Assembly: GCA_934771475.1 (NCBI GenBank)
Contig: CAKVMD010000008.1
Coordinates: forward strand, 1 to 57,860
Direction of reading: 5' to 3'
DNA length: 57,860 nt
Source of the DNA: an uncultured Clostridia bacterium
GTDB lineage: Bacteria; Bacillota; Clostridia; Christensenellales; UBA1242
Position numbers and translations under genes: made by a program. Each line of letters begins with the position of its first letter. The stretch's first letter is position 1. Below are positions 16,279-25,900 of the stretch, in pieces. The notes under the pieces were generated by a model. It did not search any database and was not told the DNA's origin. It worked only from the letters and a program-made list of their open reading frames with translations.

Positions 16279-16959
16279 ATGAAAAAGTTTTTTCAAGATT
16301 TTAAAAAGTTTATAAGCCGTGGGAATATCGTGGATATGGCTGTCGGCGTTATTGTAGGTAGTGCGTTCAGCGCGATTGTTACATCTCTTACAAATAAAAT
16401 TATCATGCCTCTTATTAATGCTCTTTTGTCCATTGGTGGAACAAACGGACTTGAACAAGCCTACACTTTTTTAAGAAAAGTTTATGAGGCGGACGGGGTT
16501 ACAGTAGACCTTACTAAATCTATTTACATTGATTGGGGCGCATTTATTACTGCAATCATCAATTTCTTTATCATCGCATTTGTTCTTTTCAGCGTTTTAA
16601 AAGCAGTTATGAAAGCGAATGAAATGTTTAAAGGCGCGGCAGAAGAGATGACAAATAAAGAACTCATTGCTGAAAAACTTGAAGTCAGAAAACAAGCCAA
16701 AAAAGATAAAATAAGATTTAAGAAAGCGTGGAAAGCACACCTTGAAGAAAAGAAAGCAAAAGCCGAGGCAGAGGCAAAAGCAAAAGCCGAAGAAGAGGAG
16801 CGTTTGAAGGCGGAAGAGGCAGAGAAGGCAAGACTTAATTCCACCGAGTATCTTCTTGGTCAAATTCTTGAACTGTTAAAAGAACAAAAAACGCAAGAGG
16901 CATCTAAACTTTTATTGCCAGATGAACAATCAAAAGTTATTGATAATATAGAAAAATAA
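16279..16959 (+). CDS. mscL: Large-conductance mechanosensitive channel with extended tail
   Basis: A 226-residue MscL, the pore that opens under membrane tension during osmotic downshock. The first helix motif FKKFISRGNIVDMAVGVIVG and NKIIMPLINAL are characteristic; the second helix is GAFITAIINFFIIAFVLFSV. Standard MscL has about 130-150 residues, whereas here a Lys/Glu/Ala-rich helix (about 140-190) and a further LGQILELLKEQ helix are added at the cytoplasmic end. ATG 16279 is chosen over ATG 16261 because GGAGG lies five bases before it. The cytoplasmic helix of MscL forms a pentameric bundle, so the tail may lengthen it. Confidence 0.93.
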   Translation: MKKFFQDFKKFISRGNIVDMAVGVIVGSAFSAIVTSLTNKIIMPLINALLSIGGTNGLEQAYTFLRKVYEADGVTVDLTKSIYIDWGAFITAIINFFIIAFVLFSVLKAVMKANEMFKGAAEEMTNKELIAEKLEVRKQAKKDKIRFKKAWKAHLEEKKAKAEAEAKAKAEEEERLKAEEAEKARLNSTEYLLGQILELLKEQKTQEASKLLLPDEQSKVIDNIEK

Positions 16960-16982
16960 AATCTGTTCATAGTAAGAAAAAG

Positions 16983-17060
16983 GGACACTGTTATATTTAA
17001 AATGCAATTTAAAAGTTGGAAAACTTTGAGAAAGCATATTAAAAATAGTGTTCTTTTTTT
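16983..17060 (+). terminator. Long hairpin terminator after mscL
   Basis: GGACACT pairs with AGTGTTC at the base, an AT-rich stem with AATGC/GCATATT lies inside, and AAAGTT-GGAA-AACTTT caps it; seven T follow. Confidence 0.7.
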
Positions 17061-17163
17061 GACTTTTGAATTGGTGCAAAGGCGAGTATTTGGCAAAAAA
17101 TACGACAAAAATACCCAAACAATAAATTTTTCATAAAAAGATTGAAAAATATTGAAAAATTTG

Positions 17164-17192
17164 TTGACAAATCAAAATAAATTTGGTATATT
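17164..17192 (+). promoter_or_regulatory. Promoter of tRNA-Val
   Basis: TTGACA (17164-17169), 17 bases, TATATT (17187-17192), 28 bases before the tRNA. Confidence 0.85.
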
Positions 17193-17220
17193 ATTACTCG
17201 TAACCTCGGTTGCACACTAT

Positions 17221-17296
17221 GGAAGTTTAGCTCAGCTGGGAGAGCATCTGCCTTACAAGCAGGAGGTCATAGGTTCGAGCCCTATAACTTCCACCA
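17221..17296 (+). tRNA. tRNA-Val (TAC)
   Basis: Cloverleaf with acceptor GGAAGTT/AACTTCC, A73 and encoded CCA, anticodon loop CTTACAA (anticodon TAC) and T loop TTCGAGC. Its 3' half is duplicated in degenerate form 108 bases downstream. Confidence 0.97.
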
Positions 17297-17298
17297 AG

Positions 17299-17321
17299 AG
17301 ACCCAAAGTGGGTCTTTTTTG
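17299..17321 (+). terminator. Terminator of tRNA-Val
   Basis: AGACCC pairs with GGGTCT around a five-base loop, followed by T6. Confidence 0.85.
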
Positions 17322-17355
17322 TTATAAAGTAGACTTTTGAGTTGAAAAGTATAAA

Positions 17356-17404
17356 CAGGAGGAAGGCTACAAGGTTCGCGAAGCGGTTCTTATAACTTCC
17401 ACCA
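17356..17404 (+). repeat. Degenerate copy of the tRNA-Val 3' half (att-site scar)
   Basis: TATAACTTCCACCA at 17391-17404 repeats the tRNA-Val 3' end (17283-17296) exactly, and AGGAGG...AGGTTCG upstream of it echoes the variable and T arms. This is the picture left when an element integrates into a tRNA 3' end and later decays. The integrase relic next door fits. Confidence 0.75.
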
Positions 17405-17414
17405 GTAGTATGTA

Positions 17415-17452
17415 AAAGACACTAGAAAACACAATATCTAGTGTCTTTTTTA
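17415..17452 (+). terminator. Bidirectional hairpin terminator
   Basis: AAAGACACTAG pairs perfectly with CTAGTGTCTTT around a 12-base loop; T-runs follow on the plus strand. It lies between the att scar and the convergent integrase relic. Confidence 0.8.
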
Positions 17453-17460
17453 TTTTCGTT

Positions 17461-17787
17461 TCATTTTTTGTCGTCAAAATTGTCGTCAAATTCATAATAC
17501 AAATCGCTGTATAATTGTTTTATATCCGATTTTTTAACATCATTTTCGAGATAAGTATAAACATTGTTTGTAGTTATAATATTGGCATGACCTAAATATT
17601 GTTGCCTTGCTTTGTCTTTATATCCAAGGTAAAACAAGTTGGTTGCACAAGTATGCCTTAATGCGTGCAATGATTTGTTTATGCCAATGCTGTGTAATAT
17701 GCTTGTAGTTTGCTTTGTTGCAGTCTCGCTCGGGCGAAACTGCAAAAATTTATTTTTGTGCGCATTATGTCGACAAAAAGTAGACAA
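17461..17787 (-). pseudogene. Truncated tyrosine integrase (C-terminal catalytic part)
   Basis: A 108-codon frame encoding only the last part of a phage-type integrase. It has HALRHTCAT (H41, R44), YLGHANI (box with H67) and a tyrosine nucleophile in NNVYTYLE (Y77 or Y79). The arm-binding and core-binding domains and the first catalytic arginine are missing, and ATG 17787 has no ribosome binding site, so it is a relic. It ends 57 bases from the duplicated tRNA-Val end, the position expected for an integrase next to its att site. Confidence 0.85.
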
Positions 17788-17826
17788 AAATTTTGGTTTT
17801 TGTTATAATCATGCCATAAAGGCATG
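17781..17826 (+). promoter_or_regulatory. Promoter with palindromic operator before the GH2 gene
   Basis: TAGACA (17781-17786), 17 bases, TATAAT (17804-17809), then at once the palindrome CATGCC-ATAAA-GGCATG (17810-17826) covering the expected start of transcription. A repressor bound there would block initiation, which fits a sugar-controlled hydrolase. It could instead be an RNA hairpin. Confidence 0.6.
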
Positions 17827-17916
17827 TTTTAATTAATTTAAACCACATATGTTTACGAATAAGAAAGGGTTAATTTAAGCAAATTAATTTTATATTTGCC
17901 GAAAGTGAGGTGTTAA

Positions 17917-20900
17917 ATGAAAAACAAATCAAACAAACATCTTTGGGCGTTGTCGCTAGCAGTTATTATGGCGGGGACCGCTTTGCCTATTAGCACAATC
18001 TTTTCAAGACAAGACGAACGCGAGAGGACAAGTGCATCAAGTGAGGCGTCTATTACAAGGGAAGAGATAAACTTTAATGAAGATTGGCGTTTTGCTTTAA
18101 ATCTTGAAGAAAGTCTTACTCCCCAAGAAAAAAGTTTTGATGTGTCATCATGGGCAAGCGTAAATCTCCCTCATGATTTTTCAATAACCCAAGAATTTAC
18201 TGAGGAAGGCGAGGCTGAGTCGGGGTACCTTTTGGGCGGAACTGGCTGGTATAGAAAGTCATTTACTCTTGATGAAAAAGAAAACGGGAATGAGACAGTC
18301 GTTTTGAATTTTGACGGTGCGTATAAAGATACCTATGTTTATGTCAATGGAGAGTATATTGGCGAAAATCATTATGGATACAACAACTTTGCGTTTGATA
18401 TTACGGACAAACTAGTTTACGACGGGCAAACAAACAATGTCATTGCGGTTAAGGTTGACCATCAAATGCCTTCAAGTAGGTGGTATTCAGGAAGTGGTAT
18501 TTATAGAGATGTTACTTTGATTAAAACTAACAAAATTCACTTTGCCCACGACGCCACCGCTGTTACTACACCTGAAATCAATTTAGGCAACGGAAAAGTT
18601 GACGCGCAAGTTACTTTGCAAAATGATTCGCAACAATCCAAAGAGGTAATGGTGCTTGTAAGTGTACTTGATAGCGCGGGTAATAATGTGTCTGCTATTG
18701 CAAGCAAATCTTTAACGCTAGGCAAAAACTCGACTGCAACTGAAAATCTCTCAACTGTTGTAAACAATCCTACGCTTTGGTCAATCGACAACCCATATAG
18801 ATACACCCTTCATACAGAAATTGTTTGCAACGGGCAAATCGTGGACAAACAAGATATAAACTTTGGATTTAGATATTATTCTTTTATCGAAAACACGGGC
18901 TTTAATCTGAATGGCAAGAACATTAAACTTAATGGTGTTTGTATGCATCATGACCAAGGGGCACTTGGAGCAGTTTCAAACTATGATGCAATTTACAGAC
19001 AAATGACCATCATGAAAAGTATGGGCGCAAATGCTATTAGAGTTACGCATAACCCAGCAAGTGAAACACTTATTGAAATTTGCGACAAGCTTGGGCTTTT
19101 GGTTATTGAGGAATTCTTTGACGGATGGAGCACAACCAAAAACAGCAACACAAATGACTTTGCACAATATTTTACTCGAAACATTGAAAGCACCAATAAA
19201 ATTCTTGGTGGAAGCAGTGATATGACATGGGCACAGTTTGTTATTAAAAATGTTGTATCTCGTGATAGAAACAATCCTTCAATTATATTATGGTCGCTAG
19301 GAAACGAAATCGGTTCAAATGACAAATTCCCTGCAATTTCACTTGACCTCATCAAGTGGACAAAAGACTATGACGCGACAAGGCCTGTAACAAATGGCGA
19401 CAATGCGCGTTCGGTTGAACCAAGCAATAATAACGCACAGGTTAGCAAAAACATTCAAAACGCTGGCGGAATTGTAGGTTTTAACTATGCAAAAGGTTCA
19501 ACAGGCACCACATTTGACACGCTTAACAATTATTATGGCGGAGTTATAAACGGGTCTGAAACAACATCTGCAATCACAAGTCGTGGCATTTACTCGACTT
19601 TGGCTACAACCGGATACTATAAATCTTCTTATGACAATCAAGCGGTAGAGTGGGGGCAAACTGCACATAATGCCATGTTTGATATTATCACAAGAGATTA
19701 TGTTGCTGGAAACTTCGTTTGGACGGGGTTTGACTACATTGGAGAGCCTACTCCTTGGAATAATACCGCTTCTTCTAGGATGCCTTCAACAGCAGAAACT
19801 TGGCCTGCACCAAATTCAAGTTATTTTGGCATTGTGGACACAGCTGGCTTTGAAAAAGACACCTATTATTTTTATAGAAGCCAATGGAAGCAAGATGATA
19901 CAACTCTTCACCTTGTTACAGCATGGGATAGCGATAATCAAGTTTTAACTTCTGGGAAAACACCAGTTTGGCTTTATACCAATGCTCCAAAAGTTAAACT
20001 TTATGTAAAAGGCAGTGATGACGAAACTGCAACTGAAATCGCAACTGCCACAAGAATAGTCAATAAGACAGATGCTGGGCACAAATACTACACTTATTTG
20101 ACTCAATCGCTTAACTCTGCCCTTTGCACAACTACAACTGGAAGCGGTGGATATTCACTATACGCAATCTTCAATGTTCAGTATTCTGACGGAACTATAT
20201 ATGCGGTGGCTTATGATGAAGATGATAATGTAATTGAAAATACTGTTGGAAAGAGCAAAGTTTCCACGCCTGACAAAGGAAATCTTAAACTTGATGTATA
20301 TTCAAACAAATCACAAATTCTTTCGGATGGAAACAGCCTTGCTTATGTAACAATAGATGTTACTGATATAAACGGAAATCTTAACACAACAGCGTCTAAT
20401 CTTATTAATATCAGCCTTGAAGGTGAAGGCGAAATCGTGGGTGTCGACAATGGCGACCAAGCGACCAATGAGAAATTTCAACAGTCATCAGTTTTAGAAA
20501 GTAAAACGACTGCAAAGATTAAAGCGTTTTCTGGTAAAGCCCTTGTCATTGTGCGCTCAACCAAAAGCGCGGGGGATATAACCTTAACAATCAGTAGCGA
20601 CTCTCTTGACACTCAAAGCGTAAAAATCTCCACCGTTTCAGAAATAAGTGAAGAATTGACAATTTCTTCATATTCTTATACAAACAATTTTGTTATGGTA
20701 AGCGGTCAAGAGCCAATGCTAGACACTTCTGCGGTTGGAATTTTGTCTAACGGGAAGTCATTAAATGGAATTGTTACTTGGCAACCACTTGAAACTGGTT
20801 ATGAAACAGTTGGAAAATTTACCTTAAATGGTTCAATCGCGTTTGAGGGCTTAGAACCTATCAGCGTGAGCGCTACTCTTACAATTTTGGATCAACCATT

Positions 20901-22554
20901 TGCTCTTCAAAATATTGCTCTTGTTACAGAACAGGGTATCGCGCCAAATCTTCCAGCCAAAGTTAGTGGACTTGGGGCAGACGGCAATGTTTTGGGCGAG
21001 TATGATGTAACCTGGGATAGTTTACCTAGGACCAAATTTTCAAGAATTGGAGATATTATACGCATTACGGGAAAGGGGACTTATCAAGGCGTTGAACTTC
21101 CTGTTTACTGCAATGTTAGGGTAATCGCATCACTTGACAATCCTACCGATTATGTTGATGAAAATACAGTCCTTTCTCAGGATATTGCTGAGGATAAACA
21201 ATCTGACAATCTTGATGCAATTAAGGACGGAAACGTATGGTCTCCAATCCTTGACACGACAAATAGCAATGTCAGCGAACAAGAGAAATTGGAACGCTGG
21301 ACAAACTACAACAATAGAACTGCTTCAAGGCAAGCAACCTTAACCTTTGAGTTTGGAGAGGTTAAAGAATTTGGCTATGCTGACATTTACTACTATCTTG
21401 ACGGAAGTTGTAAAACACCAGACAGTGTTAAATTTTCATACTCAACTGATGGCACAAACTTTACAGAAGTTAAATCAGAAGCGTTTGAAAAAGAGTCGCA
21501 TAGTTATGTTAATGATGCTTCTAAAAGCGGAATGCATATACAATACAAGTTTGTTGATGACGAAGGAAACTCAATTTCTTTCAGCGCTTCGACCATAAAA
21601 ATTGAGTTTACTGCAAAATTTGAAAATTGGGTTAACCGTTGCGTGGGAGTTACAGAAGTTGAAATGGGCGTGTTAGATAGATTTGAACCAACACTTCTCA
21701 CATCTTGTGATTTAAAAGGCATTTCAATAGACGGAGAGGCACTTGAAAACTTTCATGCCAACACGCTTTCATATCAAGCTAGTGGGAAAACCTTGACTGC
21801 TTATGCTTCTGAAAGCACCGCTGTTACAACTTTGCCTGCAAACAGAAATTCTGTCGACGACGCTTATGTTTATAAAATTGTAACCTATTCTGAAAATGGG
21901 GCGCGCAAAATATACAGCGTTACTATTGATGGAGAGGAAAGATGCAAGCACATTCATACCGAACTTCGCAATGTGAAATCTGCCTCATGCGAAACAGAAG
22001 GTTATACCGGAGACATATATTGCTTAGATTGCGACAAAGTGGTTAAGACTGGATACTCAGTTCCAGCGCTTGGACATAACTGGGACGAAGGTGAAGTTTT
22101 GATAGCGCCTACGATATACAAGGACGGCGTTATTAAATACACTTGTCAGCGTTGCGGCAAGGAGAAGACTGAGACAATACCTCATCTTGTAACCACCCCA
22201 ACAGTTAATCTTACAATAACAGAAGGAAGCGAAAATAACATTACTTTAACGGGTGAGTTTGTAGATTACGCCCATGTTGAGAGTTATTATACTGTTAACA
22301 ATAAAGGTTTTATTGTTGTGCTTGAACAAATGTATGACGGAACCGACCTTACAGTGGAAACGGACGGAATTACAAAGGTCCGAGTAGGCGGAATTGATAA
22401 AAATGGATATTTTGTTTATAATTATCCTACAATCCATAGAGGACAAAGATATGTCGTAAGAGCATTTATGACATATATTGATAGTGAAGGCGACCTTGCT
22501 TATGCATACTCTGCCGATACTATAACAACCTCTCTTTTAGACTTATCGGCTTAA
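17917..22554 (+). CDS. Secreted multidomain GH2 beta-galactosidase
   Basis: A 1545-residue exported glycoside hydrolase. After a signal peptide (residues 1-30) comes a GH2 sugar-binding domain (NEDWRF, WASVNLPHDFSI, GGTGWYRKSF), an Ig-like domain and the catalytic barrel with SLGNE (acid/base E464) and NGSETTS (nucleophile E548, as in BgaA-type enzymes), closed by WTGFDYIGEPTPW. DUF4982-like and Big/invasin-like modules follow, then a discoidin-like domain (about 1070-1270), a cysteine domain with two CxxC pairs (about 1340-1430, ending TCQRCGKEKTETIPH) and an unknown C-terminal module of about 100 residues. It would release galactose from host or dietary glycans outside the cell. There is no sortase motif or membrane anchor, so the end modules may hold it to the surface. 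Confidence 0.9.
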   Translation: MKNKSNKHLWALSLAVIMAGTALPISTIFSRQDERERTSASSEASITREEINFNEDWRFALNLEESLTPQEKSFDVSSWASVNLPHDFSITQEFTEEGEAESGYLLGGTGWYRKSFTLDEKENGNETVVLNFDGAYKDTYVYVNGEYIGENHYGYNNFAFDITDKLVYDGQTNNVIAVKVDHQMPSSRWYSGSGIYRDVTLIKTNKIHFAHDATAVTTPEINLGNGKVDAQVTLQNDSQQSKEVMVLVSVLDSAGNNVSAIASKSLTLGKNSTATENLSTVVNNPTLWSIDNPYRYTLHTEIVCNGQIVDKQDINFGFRYYSFIENTGFNLNGKNIKLNGVCMHHDQGALGAVSNYDAIYRQMTIMKSMGANAIRVTHNPASETLIEICDKLGLLVIEEFFDGWSTTKNSNTNDFAQYFTRNIESTNKILGGSSDMTWAQFVIKNVVSRDRNNPSIILWSLGNEIGSNDKFPAISLDLIKWTKDYDATRPVTNGDNARSVEPSNNNAQVSKNIQNAGGIVGFNYAKGSTGTTFDTLNNYYGGVINGSETTSAITSRGIYSTLATTGYYKSSYDNQAVEWGQTAHNAMFDIITRDYVAGNFVWTGFDYIGEPTPWNNTASSRMPSTAETWPAPNSSYFGIVDTAGFEKDTYYFYRSQWKQDDTTLHLVTAWDSDNQVLTSGKTPVWLYTNAPKVKLYVKGSDDETATEIATATRIVNKTDAGHKYYTYLTQSLNSALCTTTTGSGGYSLYAIFNVQYSDGTIYAVAYDEDDNVIENTVGKSKVSTPDKGNLKLDVYSNKSQILSDGNSLAYVTIDVTDINGNLNTTASNLINISLEGEGEIVGVDNGDQATNEKFQQSSVLESKTTAKIKAFSGKALVIVRSTKSAGDITLTISSDSLDTQSVKISTVSEISEELTISSYSYTNNFVMVSGQEPMLDTSAVGILSNGKSLNGIVTWQPLETGYETVGKFTLNGSIAFEGLEPISVSATLTILDQPFALQNIALVTEQGIAPNLPAKVSGLGADGNVLGEYDVTWDSLPRTKFSRIGDIIRITGKGTYQGVELPVYCNVRVIASLDNPTDYVDENTVLSQDIAEDKQSDNLDAIKDGNVWSPILDTTNSNVSEQEKLERWTNYNNRTASRQATLTFEFGEVKEFGYADIYYYLDGSCKTPDSVKFSYSTDGTNFTEVKSEAFEKESHSYVNDASKSGMHIQYKFVDDEGNSISFSASTIKIEFTAKFENWVNRCVGVTEVEMGVLDRFEPTLLTSCDLKGISIDGEALENFHANTLSYQASGKTLTAYASESTAVTTLPANRNSVDDAYVYKIVTYSENGARKIYSVTIDGEERCKHIHTELRNVKSASCETEGYTGDIYCLDCDKVVKTGYSVPALGHNWDEGEVLIAPTIYKDGVIKYTCQRCGKEKTETIPHLVTTPTVNLTITEGSENNITLTGEFVDYAHVESYYTVNNKGFIVVLEQMYDGTDLTVETDGITKVRVGGIDKNGYFVYNYPTIHRGQRYVVRAFMTYIDSEGDLAYAYSADTITTSLLDLSA

Positions 22555-22561
22555 AAATATT

Positions 22562-22593
22562 AAAACACGCGAAGCATTTTTCGCGTGTTTTTT
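22562..22593 (+). terminator. Terminator of GH2 gene
   Basis: AACACGCGAA pairs with TTCGCGTGTT around a six-base loop, followed by T6. Confidence 0.9.
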
Positions 22594-22904
22594 ATGTAAA
22601 ATGTGCTTAGGGGGCGAAGGGGGGCTTTTTGCGTACACAAGAATGGCAAAAATCAAAGCAAACATTTTTTACGCGCAGAGAATGGGGAAATGAGACTTTT
22701 ATAATCATGCAACTTGGCAGACCGAAGGGTTGTGCGAAGCAAAGTTTTCCTAGTTTTGCTGGTTATAGTGCACTATTATAACATTTAGACTTAAATGACG
22801 GTCGTTAATTTAAGCAGAAAATGGTTGAAATATGCCAATTTTTCCGTGTTTATAACAAAATAAACATATTTAATTATTAAAATATACATAATAAGGTTAA
22901 TCAT
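22594..22904. other. Intergenic stretch without a gene
   Basis: About 310 bases with no supported ORF. It shares the short word GTTAATTTAAGCA-like sequence with the region before the GH2 gene, which may reflect common control, but the match is short. Confidence 0.5.
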
Positions 22905-22933
22905 TTGCAAAAATTGTCAAAAAAGTGTAGAAT
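22905..22933 (+). promoter_or_regulatory. Promoter of giant repeat protein
   Basis: TTGCAA (22905-22910), 17 bases, TAGAAT (22928-22933), shortly before an AAGGAGG ribosome site. Confidence 0.65.
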
Positions 22934-22960
22934 TAAATTAATGATATTTAAGGAGGCATT

Positions 22961-25900
22961 ATGACCGAGGAAAATAAAAACGAGGTTAAGAAACAACCTG
23001 TTAAAAATACGCGTAGTAATGTTGATAAAACAGTAAAAGAGAAAACTGCGCCATCAAAAGCAAAAACCGCTTCTTCATCAAAGGCTAAAAGTGAGGCAAA
23101 AGGTGATATGAAAAAGGGCGAAGTATCAGCGAACGATAAACCACGCACTCAGAGAAGTACGACTAAAAATTCTGGCGAGAAAGAAAAAGAAGTTTCAAGC
23201 GGTGGGGCTACAACCCTAGAAATGGGCGTTATGCATAGCGAGCCAAAAGAGGTTAATGAAATAACAAGTGAAAATCAAGAAGTAACTCTTGAAAAGAGTG
23301 ATGACTTAATTAAACAAAAGAAGAGCAAGAGAAAAGTTGGGCTTATCGCTGGCATTTTCACAGCGGTTGCTCTTTTGGGCGTTGGCGGAACGGTTGCGGG
23401 TGTTATGCTTGTTAAAAATAAGCCATACTCAATTTCAATATCCACGGAATTTCCAAATTCGGTAACCGGAGAAGGCAATACATACAAAATTGGTGATATG
23501 GTTACGCTTAAAGCAGAACCAGTTGTTGGATGTATTTTCAAAGGCTGGCGTCTCAATGGCGAAATTAAAAGCGAAGAAATGGAATTTTCATTTAAACTCA
23601 CAAAGGCTCTCGCTGGAAATTGGGAGGCAGTTTATGAAAGAATTGGATATTCTATCTCAGTAAACGATGGCGCGATTTCTGTTGTTGACGCTTTGACAGA
23701 AGCGGGTTATCAAGATGAAATCAAATTTTCAGTTGCAGAGAAAACTGGTTATATCTTAAATAGGGTTTACTATGTGGTTGAAGGCGAGTCAGCCGAGCAC
23801 AATTTAACGCGTGAAGAGCACGAGGGCTGGCAATACAAATTTGATATGCCTGCTGGAAATGTTGAAATATATGCTGATTTCACAGCAATCGACTATAACA
23901 TTACAAACATAACACCAAATGATATTCAAATACTTAAACAAGTTGCAAATTATGAAGAAAATATCTCTGTAAAGGTTGACGCGAAAACAGGTTATAGCGT
24001 AAAAGCATATTTTATCTATGAATTAAATGGACAAAATGTTGAAAGCGAAATTGAACTTGACGAAAATCTTGAAGGCACTTTCAAAATGCCGGCAAGTGAT
24101 ATTTCAGTAGAGGCTAGGTATACTGAAATATGGTATACCGTTAGAAAGAGTGCGCCTGCAAATGGTTCATTTAAACTTGAAAAAGTAAGGGATAATAATT
24201 CAGTTGAAATTACTGAAAGTGATGACGCGGTTGGCGTAAAAGACACGCTTAAAATAAGTGAAATCTTGCCAGCAACAGGCTACTCAGTTGATGAAATTTA
24301 TTATATAGTAACTGGTAGTGATGTTCACTATCCAATCACGCTAACAAATGGTGAATATTTGCTTCAAGGTCAAGCGCAAAATATTGAAATTTTTGTTACA
24401 TTCAAGAAAGTTGACTACTCGCTTTCAAAACAGCCAGCATTAAACGGCGCTTTTGAACTTTTGAAAGACGGACACGCGGTTGAGGGCGCAAACTACGGAG
24501 ATGAAATCACAATTTCAATTACTCCAAATATTGGCTATAAGATTCAAAAAGTTATCGTTAATGGTACAGAGATAAGTGCAGAAAACGGACAATATTCTTT
24601 TGAAATGCCTGCAAGCAATGTTTCAGTTGAAGTGTTGTTTGAAAAAGAGCTCTATACAATTACTTTGAGTGAAGGCATAACCGATTTGTCGCAAGAAGGT
24701 GGAGCATACTATGGCGACAGCATCACATTCAAAGTTTCCAGCAAAGTAGGCTATGACCTCTCTGGCGTTCAAGTAAAATACACATTAAGTAGTGATGGAA
24801 CTCAAAAGACAATCACGCCAATCCTTGACGGAGACACATATTCGTTTGATATGCCAAACGCCAATGTCAAAATTACTGCATTTTATGTTGTGAAGAATTA
24901 CTCTATTACAAATGCAAATGTCGATAATATAATTGACTTAGTGGAAAACGCTAATTTTAACGACGTAGTATCATTCCTCGTGGACGAAAAAGAGGGGTAT
25001 AAACTTAGCGTATATTATAGAATTGAAAATGTTGCAGAAAAGTTCCCAATTACAGGTACTGATGGTTCTTACGAATTTACTATGCCTGCCGGAAATGTAA
25101 CCGTGTACGCGGTCTACACTGCAAAAAATTACACAATCACAAATTTCGACAGCGATGTGATAATTGACCTTTTGGATAACGCGAATTTTAATGAACTAGT
25201 GTCATTCTATGTGGAAGATAAGGTTGGTTACGACCTTAGCGTATATTACATTATTGAAAATAGTACAGAAAAACACTCAATCACTGGAATTGACGGCTCG
25301 TATGAATTTAGTATGCCAGCTGGGAATATAACTGTTTATGCTGCTTATACAGCAAAAAGTTATAAGATAAACAATAAAAATTTCGATGCTTTGCCTGATT
25401 TAGTAGGCGAAGCAAGATTTAACGAAGAAATTATGTTCTCGATATACAACCCTGATGGGCGAGAATATAAAGTATATTATGTAATTGAAGGAAGCACAGA
25501 AGAGCACGTACTTGATGTAAATGAAGAAATGTATGTGTTTACTATGCCGGCTGGCAACATTTCGCTGTACGCTGAAATTGTCTACTCAGTGCGCACAAAC
25601 GCTGAACACGGAACTTTTGATGTTTTGCAAGATGATAACAAAGTATTAGGGGCAGTGGCTGGAAAAGAACTGACTATCGCAAACATAAAAGCGGACACGA
25701 ATTATGAAATTGATGAAGTTTACTACATGGCGAATGGTCAAAAAACTGTTATCAATTTAGATGAATCAGCAACTTTTATAATGCCAGAGGCAGACATAGA
25801 AGTTTATGTAACTTTTAAGATTGCATATTTCACATTTACTGTAAGTGAATATGGTGGAACGGTCGATTTATCTTGTGAAAAGGCAAAGGGCGGGGATGAA

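Noticed and set aside
17152..17340. 62-codon ORF over tRNA-Val
   Set aside because: It is the tRNA gene and its terminator read as protein.
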